Shown: one piece after another, positions 27,202 through 35,475 of the stretch
How positions within the stretch are numbered: position 1 is the first letter of the stretch
Layout of the letters: each line of letters starts with the position of its first letter
Assembly: GCF_005938105.1 (NCBI RefSeq)
Contig: NZ_VCPE01000001.1
Span: 248,001-312,000, forward strand
From: Brucella haematophila
GTDB taxonomy: Bacteria; Pseudomonadota; Alphaproteobacteria; Rhizobiales; Rhizobiaceae
Direction: 5' to 3'
DNA length: 64,000 nucleotides
Program-made: the position numbers and the translations under genes
Notes under the pieces: model-generated
What the model saw: only the letters and a program-made list of their open reading frames with translations
Database searches by the model: none
What the model was told of the DNA's origin: nothing

Positions 27202-28716
27202 ATGGGCACGCGCATTCTCATAGCGGATGATGATCCGATTCACCGACGCAATATTGAGGCGATGGTCCAGCGCATGGGGTATCGCACGATCCTGACCGAC
27301 GGGGGCAGCGGCGCGCTCAGCTTCGCGACGCAACGCAAGGATATTGCGCTCATCCTGCTCGACATGGCCATGCCGGATATGGATGGGCTGAGTGTTCTCG
27401 CCAAGATGCGTGATGCAGGCGTGACAACTCCAGTGATCGTACTTGTCCAGAACGATGGGCTTAACAGGGCCTTGCAGGCCATCAAACTCGGCGCGATCGA
27501 TTTCGTGACAACGCCTGTCGTGCCTGAGCGCGTTCAGCTTTCCATTTCCAATGTGCTCAAGCTCGATGCACTTGCACATGAGGTGCGCCGCAACCGCTCG
27601 CTCAGAACGCATTTTCCGCTCTCCGATATTATTGCCAGAAGCCCGGACATGGAGCGGGCGATGGTTGCCGCAAGGCGCGCTGCCGCGCTGGATGCGCCGC
27701 TTCTGCTCGATGGCGAGCCGGGCAGCGGCAAGGAAACGCTGGCTCGCGCCATTTGCAGCGGCGGCGCAAGATGGCGTGAGACATTCATTACGGTCGATTG
27801 CCGCACGCTGACATCGGACAATGTGGATCAGATCCTGTTCGGTGCGTCGGAAACTGCGCGTGTACCGGGGCCTGCGCTCGCAGGGCCGGAGGGCGTTTTC
27901 GGCAAACTGGTGAGCCCCGATGGCGGCACGCTCTATCTGGATGAAGTCGGCTTCCTGCCGCGTCATGCCCAGATGCGGCTTTATTCGGCGATGCAGACGG
28001 GACAATTCGAAGCGGCAGGCGTTCAATACCCATTCAATGCGCGCGTCATGGCTTCCACGACGCAGCCCCTCAATGATCTTGTCCATATGGGGCGGTTTCA
28101 CCCCGGGCTTGGCCAGTTGCTGGGTTCGTTCACGCTGCCGGTTCCGGCCTTGCGCAACCGACCTGAAGACATTGCGGTCCTGCTGCATCACTTCACGATG
28201 CGCTTTGCCAGTGAGGAGCGGCGCGGTCATATCACCGGCGTTGCGCCGCATGTGTTGGAGCGGTTGAAGACCTATGACTGGCCGGGCAATGTGCGCGAGC
28301 TGAAGAATGCGGTTTTCCGTGCTGTCCTGCTATGCGAAACACGCGAGCTGACTATGGCGGATTTCGGGGAGCTGGTGAGCAATACAGACAGCTGGACAGG
28401 TGCATCCTACACCGGCCCGAGGACAGCAATGCCTGTCGGCGCCGCATCCGGCAAGGTGACGCCCGGCATCATCAGCGGCATGAATGCCGAGGGTGAAGTG
28501 CGCACACTTGCTGCTGCCGAAGAAGAGATGATCCGCTTCGCTCTGGCACATTACGATGGGCAAATCAGTGAAGTCGCACGTCGTTTGGGCATCGGAAGGA
28601 CCACGCTTTACCGGAAGCTGAAGGAATATGGCATTGATGTGACCTCCATCTCCGGCAGGGGATTCGATGACGGTCATGACGGGGATAACACCCCTTTCAG
28701 GCGTACCGCAGGATAA
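27202..28716 (+). CDS. NtrC-family regulator with degenerate receiver and sigma-54 contact loop
   Basis: Domain order is receiver, AAA+ and Fis-type helix-turn-helix (504 residues). The receiver keeps the acidic pocket (ADDD, residues 8-11) and the phospho-acceptor D54 (LLDMAMPD). The switch Thr/Ser is V (LVQND, about 82) and the conserved Lys before Pro is T104 (FVTTPV). The AAA+ domain has Walker A GEPGSGKE (171-178) and Walker B GGTLYLDEVG (241-250). The GAFTGA loop that contacts sigma-54 is missing: the region after LFG (212-214) reads ASETARVPGP. The C-terminal HTH is EVARRLGIGRTTLYRKLKEYG. I infer a regulator that may work without sigma-54, as Rhodobacter NtrC does. It stands alone with no sensor kinase nearby. 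Confidence 0.85.
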   Translation: MGTRILIADDDPIHRRNIEAMVQRMGYRTILTDGGSGALSFATQRKDIALILLDMAMPDMDGLSVLAKMRDAGVTTPVIVLVQNDGLNRALQAIKLGAIDFVTTPVVPERVQLSISNVLKLDALAHEVRRNRSLRTHFPLSDIIARSPDMERAMVAARRAAALDAPLLLDGEPGSGKETLARAICSGGARWRETFITVDCRTLTSDNVDQILFGASETARVPGPALAGPEGVFGKLVSPDGGTLYLDEVGFLPRHAQMRLYSAMQTGQFEAAGVQYPFNARVMASTTQPLNDLVHMGRFHPGLGQLLGSFTLPVPALRNRPEDIAVLLHHFTMRFASEERRGHITGVAPHVLERLKTYDWPGNVRELKNAVFRAVLLCETRELTMADFGELVSNTDSWTGASYTGPRTAMPVGAASGKVTPGIISGMNAEGEVRTLAAAEEEMIRFALAHYDGQISEVARRLGIGRTTLYRKLKEYGIDVTSISGRGFDDGHDGDNTPFRRTAG

Positions 28717-29077
28717 TGAAATTAGCTTAACTTATTGAATTTTATAAAGTTCTAATCCTCTTTCTTTAGAGGTCAGGTCGACTGTTGCCAATTAAAGACT
28801 GTTAATAGTTTTTTTACCATAGCGAAAATAGATGCGCTCCTGTGTCTTTTTTGCCATGGTGTTTCCGCATTTGTTGTTCACTAAGCGTCCATTAACCATT
28901 AAATCCGACAATTGGATCAATGGCGGAACGAAGCGGATTTCGTGCGGCGCTCAGAAAAGGTCACTTGGAAAGAGAGCTGCGGGCGAGACGATTTGCAACT
29001 GTTGTGACTGACAGTTGCCGCAAGTTTCGGACTTGTAGCCTCTGGGGGCGGACAAAACTTTAAGGCGATACGATTCG
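28717..29077. other. AT-rich intergenic region
   Basis: About 360 bases between two + strand genes. It holds a small hairpin CCTCT/AGAGG (28755-28770), a seven-T run near 28810 and several TTAA-rich stretches that could be the DUF882 promoter. No gene, repeat or RNA family was recognised. Confidence 0.5.
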
Positions 29078-31036
29078 ATGAACAGCATATCGACCATGAA
29101 AGCGCATTTCGCGAATGTCTGGCAAAAAGCCCGGATTGGTGCGAAGGCGCGTCTGTCTCTCTCGTTTTCCCTTGTTGCGGCGGCAATTGCCCTCGTGGGT
29201 ACCCCAACGCAGGCTTCGGCTGAAACCCGCTCCCTCAAGCTTTATTACGTCCATACCGGCGAAAAGGCGGAAATCGTCTTCAAGAAGAATGGTCGCTATG
29301 TGCCCGAAGGGCTGAAGCGTCTCAATGTCTTCCTGCGCGACTGGCGTCGCAATGAGCCGACCAAGATGGACCCGCGCCTGTTCGATCTGGTCTGGCAGGT
29401 CTATCAGTCCACCGGCTCGCGCGAATATATCAATGTTGTATCGGCCTATCGCTCTCCGGCGACCAACGCGATGCTGCGTTCCAGCACGCGCGGCGTTGCC
29501 AAGAAGAGCCAGCATATGCTGGGCCGCGCGATGGACTATTACATTCCTGGCGTTAATCTGGCCAAGCTGCGCGGCATCGGCATGCGCTACCAGATCGGCG
29601 GCGTCGGCTATTATCCGCGCTCCGGCTCGCCTTTCGTGCACATGGATGTCGGCAATGTCCGCTCCTGGCCGCGCATGAGCCGTCGCGAACTGCTGGCATT
29701 GTTCCCGGATGGCAAGACCGCTCACCTTCCGGCAGACGGTAAGCCGTTGCCGGGTTATGAGCAGGCTCTGGCCATGATCGAAAAGCGCAAGGCCGGCGGT
29801 GGTGGCGATATCATGGTCGCCAGCAATTCCACGTCGACGCGCAAGAGCAAGACGCTGTTTGGCGCGCTCTTTGGCGGCGGCGCTGACGAAGAAGAAGATA
29901 ATGGCGATGTGGCCGCTCCGGCAACGGCGCGTCCGGCGCGTGCGACGGCTCCGGCCAAGCAGGCTCCAGCCGCGGCACCGGAAGAAGAAGCGCCTACCCA
30001 GCCGACCGAAACGATGGTGGCTGCATTGCCGCCGCGTGAAGCGCCGGTTCCGATGCAGGCTCCGCGTCCTGAAACTGGTTTGAATCCGCAATCGCTCGAA
30101 TCTCAGGCGCAGACAGGCAATGTAGCCGATCAGGGTGCTGCTGTTGTGGCGATGAATGTACCGATTCCGGCCCGCAAGCCTGAAATGACGCCGCAGGATG
30201 CCGTGGCGCTTGCGGCTGCCAATCCCGACGCCGCGCAGGTGGCCGATGCTTCTCCGCTCATGAACGGCTTCGTGCCGATCCCGTCAGCACGTCCGCAGCT
30301 TGAAGGTGACGATGCGCAGGCACAGCTCGTTGCCTCGGTCATCCCGTCGCAGCGTCCGGAACGCCCGGGTGAACAGCCTGCCGCTTCCGGTCAGGATGCC
30401 ATAGCTGCGCTGGTCAGCAATCATGAGAACGATGCCGTGGCTGTCGCTGGTGCGGGTTCTTCGCCAACGAATCCTGGTGAGGCGGGCGCTTTGCCGCTGC
30501 CGAAGCAGGCCCCGCGCGCCGAGGCCAATACCCAACTCGCAATGTTGTCCAGGAAGGATGAGATCGGTGAACTGATCGCGCCGCCAAGCGACGACTATGA
30601 CTCCGAGCCGGTCGCCAAAGTGGAGTTGAAGCCAGCTCCGGTTCAGACCGCCGCTCTGGCGCCAGTCGCGGCGCCGGTTGAACCTGCTGTGGCCCGCACC
30701 AAGCAGCCAGTCGCAGTTGGCAAGGCCGTTGATACCGGCGTTCGCACCACTGCCAAGGGTGCCCGTCGCGTTGCCAAGGCGTCTGCGGCCAAGCCGCGTG
30801 TCGTGGTACAGCCAGCAGCCGTGCACAATGCGGAAATGGCAATGTCGTCGGAATCCATGTCGCAGAAAGCCCCGGTTACCAATCCGGTTCTGCGCAACGA
30901 TGCAATGCGTACCGCGCCAGCAATGGTCTATACGGCGGGCTTCCAGCAGGGCGACCTGCAAAGCGAACGCGCCAACAAGTTCAGCGGCAATGCTGTGACC
31001 TTCCTGACCGTCGCAAAATTCACCGCAACCAATTGA
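29078..31036 (+). CDS. DUF882 (YcbK-like, M15 peptidase fold) protein with a long Pro/Ala-rich tail
   Basis: A signal peptide (about residues 20-48, cleavage near ASAE) leads into a DUF882 domain (about 51-200) related to zinc D,D-peptidases of family M15. The likely zinc/catalytic residues are visible: H146 and D153 in SQHMLGRAMDYY, and H188 and D190 in FVHMDVG. From about residue 215 to the end (over 430 residues) the protein is low-complexity, rich in Pro, Ala, Gln and Glu, with repeated VPIPxxRP-type motifs (NVPIPARKP, FVPIPSARP, VIPSQRP). I infer a periplasmic cell-wall enzyme with a disordered spacer. The ATG at 29096 is an alternative start. Monocistronic with a terminator. Confidence 0.85.
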   Translation: MNSISTMKAHFANVWQKARIGAKARLSLSFSLVAAAIALVGTPTQASAETRSLKLYYVHTGEKAEIVFKKNGRYVPEGLKRLNVFLRDWRRNEPTKMDPRLFDLVWQVYQSTGSREYINVVSAYRSPATNAMLRSSTRGVAKKSQHMLGRAMDYYIPGVNLAKLRGIGMRYQIGGVGYYPRSGSPFVHMDVGNVRSWPRMSRRELLALFPDGKTAHLPADGKPLPGYEQALAMIEKRKAGGGGDIMVASNSTSTRKSKTLFGALFGGGADEEEDNGDVAAPATARPARATAPAKQAPAAAPEEEAPTQPTETMVAALPPREAPVPMQAPRPETGLNPQSLESQAQTGNVADQGAAVVAMNVPIPARKPEMTPQDAVALAAANPDAAQVADASPLMNGFVPIPSARPQLEGDDAQAQLVASVIPSQRPERPGEQPAASGQDAIAALVSNHENDAVAVAGAGSSPTNPGEAGALPLPKQAPRAEANTQLAMLSRKDEIGELIAPPSDDYDSEPVAKVELKPAPVQTAALAPVAAPVEPAVARTKQPVAVGKAVDTGVRTTAKGARRVAKASAAKPRVVVQPAAVHNAEMAMSSESMSQKAPVTNPVLRNDAMRTAPAMVYTAGFQQGDLQSERANKFSGNAVTFLTVAKFTATN

Positions 31037-31060
31037 TCATCGATAACAGATCAAACAAAA

Positions 31061-31083
31061 GGGGCCTTGAAGGCCCCTTTTTT
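31061..31083 (+). terminator. Intrinsic terminator of the DUF882 gene
   Basis: GGGGCCT/AGGCCCC (31061-31067/31071-31077) with a 3-base loop, preceded by AAAA and followed by six T. Confidence 0.9.
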
Positions 31084-31086
31084 AGT

Positions 31087-31190
31087 GCACATCCCGAAAA
31101 GTGTGAAACGGTTATCGGATAAGATGTGGGTAAAAACAAACGGTTAGAGAGCGTTTCGATCTGACTGAAGCAGATCGAAACGCTCTCTAA
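31087..31190. repeat. RIME-like unit plus perfect 20-bp inverted repeat
   Basis: CACATCCCGAAAAGTGTGAAACGG...GATAAGATGTG (31087-31128) is a common Rhizobiales intergenic palindrome type. It is followed by TTAGAGAGCGTTTCGATCTG and its exact complement (31144-31163/31171-31190) with a 7-base loop. It lies between the convergent DUF882 and eda genes. Confidence 0.8.
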
Positions 31191-31208
31191 TGGTCAGTTA
31201 TCGGAGTG

Positions 31209-31847
31209 TCAGCCTTTCAGGCTGGCGGCATCGCTCGCAAGCTTGGTGATGGCATCCCATTCGCCCGCTTCCACCAGTTCCTTCGGGGCAACCCACGAAC
31301 CGCCGACGCAAACGACGTTTGGCAGCGAGAGATAGGTTTTCGCATTGGCAAGGCTGATGCCGCCGGTGGGGCAGAAGAATGTTCCGGCCAGCGGAGAGGA
31401 GAGCGCCTTCAGGAAAGACGCGCCGCCTGCCTGTTCAGCCGGGAAAAATTTCAGATGTGTGTAGCCTTCCTCACGCAGCGCAAGCATTTCGCTCGGCGTG
31501 ATGGCGGCTGGCAAAAGCGGGACGTCGCTATCATTGGCCGCGTCGACAATCTGCTTGGTCGCGCCAGGGCTGACGATAAAGCGCGAACCGGCCTTTGCTG
31601 CCTGCTCGTACTGCTTGGCGTTGAGGATGGTGCCTGCACCGACAATGGCTTCCGGCACTTCATTTGCGACAGCGCGAATGGCGTCCAGTGCCGCTGTCGT
31701 GCGCAAGGTGATCTCGATGGCAGGCAGGCCGCCCTTGGCCAATGCGCGCGCCAGCGGCACGGCATGTTCTACCTTGTCGATCAGCAGAACCGGGATCACC
31801 GGCTGGCCTGTCATGACGGGGACGAGAAGATCGGTTTTCTGAGGCAT
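31209..31847 (-). CDS. eda: 2-dehydro-3-deoxy-6-phosphogluconate (KDPG) aldolase
   Basis: Class I aldolase of the Entner-Doudoroff pathway: splits KDPG into pyruvate and glyceraldehyde-3-phosphate. The 212-residue product has the catalytic glutamate in PAIEITLRT and the Schiff-base lysine in HLKFFPAEQAGG. FCPTGGI and VGGSWVAP form the phosphate site. ATG at 31847 gives the normal length; an in-frame ATG at 31922 would add 25 atypical residues. It stands alone; edd is not nearby. Confidence 0.94.
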   Translation of the reverse strand: MPQKTDLLVPVMTGQPVIPVLLIDKVEHAVPLARALAKGGLPAIEITLRTTAALDAIRAVANEVPEAIVGAGTILNAKQYEQAAKAGSRFIVSPGATKQIVDAANDSDVPLLPAAITPSEMLALREEGYTHLKFFPAEQAGGASFLKALSSPLAGTFFCPTGGISLANAKTYLSLPNVVCVGGSWVAPKELVEAGEWDAITKLASDAASLKG

Positions 31848-31986
31848 CGGCTCGCTCGGCTGTTGGAGTATTTCGGCGTCTTTTGCGGAATGTGCAACGA
31901 TTCCGAAAAAATGGACATGCACGGAATGTGATAAATCGATTTAAATGGATGCGGCGAACTTGTCCACAGCCGGGACAAGCTTGTTT

Positions 31987-32598
31987 TCAGGCCGCAGTCT
32001 TGAGTGTGCCAATCTGCTTTAGCCAGCGCTCATAAGCGGCGGCCATGCGCGTATCGTAGTTGTTGCGGGCGTAGGAGGGGCCGTTATAGCGCTTTGCAAA
32101 GCCGCGCCAGTCGCAGATGCGCATGACATCTGCCAGTCCCGCCTTCTCGATAAAGCGCAACATCAGCCGCACCTGACCGGCAACCGATCCACGCGCTTCC
32201 GCCACCAGTGCATCGACTGAAGCAAAACCGAGCCATTCCCAATGCGCACCCATGACCTGACCCAATCCCCATGAGGTGGATTCCAGTGCGGCCTTTTTGT
32301 CGAGACCCATGGCGCGCTCCAGCAGCAGCCAGCGGTCACCTTGCGATTTCGGATTGGCGATCTTGCCTGATTCTGGTGCCGACAGGCCGTTTTTGCGGGC
32401 ATAATCGCGAATGCGCCCCGAAAGCCTGCGGTCGAAATAGTGCCCTTCAAAGCGGATCGCCGGTTCCTTGTGCCCATCCACATCATAAAGCGCGCGACCG
32501 CCGCTTTCCACTTCCGCAACTGCCAGCAAGGCGGCAGGCTCGATTTGGGCCTGTTTTGCCATGGCGGTCATTGCATCGATGGTTTGTCTGTCGAACAT
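31987..32598 (-). CDS. N-acetylmuramidase domain (DUF3380) protein
   Basis: A 203-residue protein made up almost wholly of one N-acetylmuramidase domain, a peptidoglycan hydrolase family known from phage endolysins and bacterial chromosomes. The likely catalytic glutamate is in LLAVAEVESGGRALYD (about residue 31). IRFEGHYFDRRL and STSWGLGQVMG are family motifs. ATG at 32598 has GAGGAG six bases upstream. No signal peptide is seen, so export would need a holin, another route or cell lysis. No other phage gene is nearby; a domesticated endolysin is possible. Confidence 0.82.
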   Translation of the reverse strand: MFDRQTIDAMTAMAKQAQIEPAALLAVAEVESGGRALYDVDGHKEPAIRFEGHYFDRRLSGRIRDYARKNGLSAPESGKIANPKSQGDRWLLLERAMGLDKKAALESTSWGLGQVMGAHWEWLGFASVDALVAEARGSVAGQVRLMLRFIEKAGLADVMRICDWRGFAKRYNGPSYARNNYDTRMAAAYERWLKQIGTLKTAA

Positions 32599-32729
32599 GC
32601 ATTTCTCCTCTTGGATGGTGGTCTTCGAGGGGATTTTCGCTGCATCCGAGGCCCAGAGGATAAAGTAGTCTTGAATTCGCCGTGTCAGGGGATTAGTTGC
32701 GGGGTAGATTTTCAAAGAAGACACAACCG

Positions 32730-33647
32730 ATGAGCAATTTGCCTTTTACAGTCGCCGCCCTTTATTGCTTTGCGCCTCTGCCGCAATATGAAAGCCTGCG
32801 TGAGCCGCTGGCCCAGCTTTGCTGCGGCAACGGCATCAAGGGGACGCTGCTTCTGGCTGCCGAAGGGATCAACGGAACGGTTGCCGGTTCGCCAGCCGCG
32901 ATTGAAAAGCTCGTCCAGCATATCACTGCCATTCCGGGCCTCAGCCAGCCTGAGCTGAAATATTCCCATGCAAGCGAAATGCCATTCAATCGCATGAAGG
33001 TGCGGCTGAAGCGGGAAATCGTCACCATGGGCGTCGATGGTATCGATCCGCTGAAAAGCGTTGGCACCTATGTTGCCGCGCAGGACTGGAATGCCCTGAT
33101 TGCCGACGAAAATACGGTCGTTGTCGATACGCGCAACGATTATGAATATGCCATCGGCACTTTCGAGGGCGCGATCGATCCGCAGACGAAGACTTTCCGC
33201 GAGTTTCCGGATTGGGTCGAGCAGAACCGAGATAAGCTGGAAGGCAAGAAGATTGCCATGTTCTGCACTGGCGGTATCCGCTGCGAAAAGGCAACAGCTT
33301 TTGTGAAAGGCCTTGGCTTTGACGATGTCTTTCATCTCAAGGGCGGAATTCTCAAATATCTCGAAGAGGTTCCGCAGGAAAAAAGCATGTGGAATGGCGA
33401 GTGCTTCGTCTTTGACGAGCGCGTTGCCGTTGGCCATGGCCTGACCGAAAGCGATGTGGAGCTTTGCCGCGCCTGCCGTCGCCCGATTACGCCGGAAGAC
33501 AAGCTCTCGAAGTTCTTCGAGGAAGGCATTTCCTGCGCTGGCTGCTACGATGAGCGCACGCCGGAAGACCGCGCCCGTTTTGCCGAGCGCCAGAAACAGA
33601 TCGGGCTCGCCAAAGCCCGTGGTCAGCACAAGCATATCGGCAGTTGA
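32730..33647 (+). CDS. trhO: tRNA uridine(34) hydroxylase (rhodanese-like, YceA/TrhO)
   Basis: Hydroxylates uridine at the tRNA wobble position using oxygen, the first step to 5-methoxyuridine or cmo5U. The 305-residue product has the N-terminal acylphosphatase-like domain ([18 protein letters not shown]), a rhodanese domain with active-site cysteines C179 and C185 in [12 protein letters not shown], and a C-terminal cysteine-rich tail (CRACRRP, CAGCYDE). ATG at 32730 fits the family N-terminus. It is divergent from the muramidase gene, with 131 bases between. Confidence 0.93.
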   Translation: MSNLPFTVAALYCFAPLPQYESLREPLAQLCCGNGIKGTLLLAAEGINGTVAGSPAAIEKLVQHITAIPGLSQPELKYSHASEMPFNRMKVRLKREIVTMGVDGIDPLKSVGTYVAAQDWNALIADENTVVVDTRNDYEYAIGTFEGAIDPQTKTFREFPDWVEQNRDKLEGKKIAMFCTGGIRCEKATAFVKGLGFDDVFHLKGGILKYLEEVPQEKSMWNGECFVFDERVAVGHGLTESDVELCRACRRPITPEDKLSKFFEEGISCAGCYDERTPEDRARFAERQKQIGLAKARGQHKHIGS

Positions 33648-33684
33648 TCGCACACAAACCGGACCGGCACTATAGTTGTAAATT

Positions 33685-33795
33685 CGTCAGGCCGTGGCGA
33701 AAAGAGTGATTTTAGAGCACCGGAGCGGAGCGTACTTAAAGGTACGTGAGCACCGGAGCGCAGAAAATTGCTCTTTGCAGCCCGCCATCACGAAG
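33685..33795. repeat. Dispersed intergenic repeat, copy 2
   Basis: Second copy of the element at 991-1100. It shares CAGGCCGTGGCGAAAA, CACCGGAGCGGAGCGTACTT, GGTACGTGAGCACCGGAGCG and CTTTGCAG in the same order. It follows trhO. Confidence 0.7.
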
Positions 33796-33847
33796 AATAC
33801 ACCTATAGTGCTAGCCAAATAAGTTGCACCGCATTAAGGTGGCTTCG

Positions 33848-33878
33848 ATTCTGGAACGATATGAATTCGTTACAGAAT
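33848..33878. promoter_or_regulatory. Long inverted repeat upstream of modA, candidate operator
   Basis: ATTCTGGAACGA (33848-33859) and TCGTTACAGAAT (33867-33878) are complementary at 11 of 12 positions with a 7-base spacer TATGAAT. It is 159 bases before the modA ATG and has no T-run, so a dimeric regulator such as a ModE/MopA-type protein could bind. The sequence does not match a site I know for certain. Confidence 0.5.
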
Positions 33879-34036
33879 TTTGGGCGGCTTTTGCATGGAC
33901 GCCCGTGCAGTAAGGGTCTGACGGCATCCGGGTCGCGTTTGCCTCCATCACGCCCATCATCGCAAAAAAAGCGCGCCGGTTCGTTCCGGCGGATGATGGT
34001 GTTTGTCCGTTCAAGCGGGCAATATGGAGGGTAGTC

Positions 34037-34792
34037 ATGAAAAAACTTATAGCTGCATTTCTTATCACAGTTGCCGCTGGTGCCGCTTCGGTCGCGCATG
34101 CCGCCGAAAAGGTCACGGTATTCGCCGCCGCGAGCATGAAGGATGTGATCGAAGAAGCTGCCAAGCAGATCAAGGCCAAGGATGGCACGGAAGTGGTTGC
34201 TTCCTTTGCATCTTCGTCGGTGCTGGCCAAGCAGATCGAACAGGGCGCACCGGCCCAGATTTTCATTTCCGCCGATCTGGACTGGATGGATTATGTCGAG
34301 AAGGCCAATGCCATCGACAAGGCATCGCGCAAGGTGATCGCAGGCAATGCGCTGGTTATCGCCACGCAGAAGGATACGCCGAAGGCCGATGCCAAGGAGC
34401 TGTTGAGCGCTGGCCGTTTCTCCATGGGCGATCCGTCCAACGTACCGGCCGGTAAATACGGCAAGGCGGCGCTGGAGAAGCTCGATATCTGGAAAGACGT
34501 CGAGAAGAACGGCGTATTCGCCGAGAATGTGCGTGTTGCCCTGCAATATGTCAGCCGTGGCGAAGTGAAAGCCGCCATCGTCTATGCATCTGACCGCGCT
34601 GCCGCGCCGGATCTGGTCGAAGCCTATCGTTTCCCGGCAACCAGCCATGCGCCGATCCTCTATCCGGCTGCTCTCATTGAAAAGAATGAAAGCGATGCCG
34701 CGAAGGCCTTCCTTGCATTCCTTGAAAGCGATGCAGGTCAGGCGATCATCAAGGATAAAGGCTTTGTCGGCGCTGCGGAGGCGGGCAAGTGA
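34037..34792 (+). CDS. modA: Molybdate ABC transporter, periplasmic binding protein
   Basis: Captures molybdate (and tungstate) in the periplasm for ModBC. The 251-residue precursor has a signal peptide (MKKLIAAFLITVAAGAASVAHA, positions 1-22). The mature start AEKVTVFAAASMKDVIEE is typical of ModA, with serine-lined oxyanion contacts in AAASMKD and FASSSVLAKQI. GGAGGG precedes the ATG. First gene of modABC; its stop overlaps the modB start. Confidence 0.96.
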   Translation: MKKLIAAFLITVAAGAASVAHAAEKVTVFAAASMKDVIEEAAKQIKAKDGTEVVASFASSSVLAKQIEQGAPAQIFISADLDWMDYVEKANAIDKASRKVIAGNALVIATQKDTPKADAKELLSAGRFSMGDPSNVPAGKYGKAALEKLDIWKDVEKNGVFAENVRVALQYVSRGEVKAAIVYASDRAAAPDLVEAYRFPATSHAPILYPAALIEKNESDAAKAFLAFLESDAGQAIIKDKGFVGAAEAGK

Positions 34793-35475
34793 TGATGGAA
34801 GCCGGCGTCTGGCCGATTGTCCTGTTGTCACTCCGGGTAGCCGGAATTGCCATCATCTTCGCTCTGCCAGTCGCCTTCCTTGTCGCATGGATTCTTGCCC
34901 GGTTTGATTTTCCGGGCAAGTCTCTGGCACAGGCACTTGTGACCATGCCGCTGGTTCTGCCGCCGGTGGTCACAGGCTATCTGCTGTTGATCCTGTTCGG
35001 TGCAAGAGGTGCCTTTGGCGCTCCCTTGCAGGAATGGTTCGGCCTGTCCTTTTCCTTCCGGTGGACAGGGGCTGCCCTTGCCGCCGGTGTCATGGCGTTT
35101 CCGCTGCTCGTCCGTCCGATCCGCCTGTCGATTGAAGGGCTGGATCGCGGGCTTGAAGAAGCGGCGCGTACATTGGGTGCCAGCCGGTTGGTGGCGTTCT
35201 TCACTGTGATCCTGCCGCCGCTTCTGCCCGGGGTTCTGGCCGGGGCTGTGCTTGGCTTTGCCAAGGCGCTCGGTGAGTTCGGCGCGACCATCACCTTCGT
35301 TTCCAATATTCCCGGCGAGACGCAAACCCTCTCGCTTGCGATTTATGCTTTGATGCAAACGCCATCGGGCGATGCCGAAGCATTCCGACTGATTGCCATT
35401 TCCGCCGCGATTTCCATCATAGCCGTCGTGCTGTCCGAATGGTTGCAGCGCAGGCTTGCCGGAGATGTAAAATGA
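34792..35475 (+). CDS. modB: Molybdate ABC transporter, permease
   Basis: Inner-membrane channel subunit for molybdate import. 227 residues with five or six membrane helices. The EAA loop that docks on ModC reads EEAARTLGASRLVAFFTVILPPLLPGVLAG (about residues 122-151). The ATG at 34792 overlaps the modA stop (TGATG). A GTG at 34789 lies at better spacing (7 bases) from GGAGG and could be used instead. Confidence 0.95.
   Translation: MMEAGVWPIVLLSLRVAGIAIIFALPVAFLVAWILARFDFPGKSLAQALVTMPLVLPPVVTGYLLLILFGARGAFGAPLQEWFGLSFSFRWTGAALAAGVMAFPLLVRPIRLSIEGLDRGLEEAARTLGASRLVAFFTVILPPLLPGVLAGAVLGFAKALGEFGATITFVSNIPGETQTLSLAIYALMQTPSGDAEAFRLIAISAAISIIAVVLSEWLQRRLAGDVK

Larger units (their letters stand above)
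33648..34036. other. Intergenic region upstream of modABC
   Basis: Nearly 390 noncoding bases. In order it contains a dispersed repeat (33685-33795), a long inverted repeat (33848-33878), a hairpin CGCCGG/CCGGCG (33974-33979/33986-33991) and the modA ribosome binding site GGAGGG. No gene was recognised. Confidence 0.65.

Noticed and set aside
31959-31979. Hairpin CTTGTCC/GGACAAG as a terminator of the muramidase gene
   Set aside because: The stem is only 7 bp and no T-run follows on the reverse strand, so it was not listed as a terminator.
31987-32598. Prophage remnant based on the endolysin-like muramidase
   Set aside because: No holin, integrase, structural gene or attachment site nearby; such muramidases also occur as chromosomal genes.
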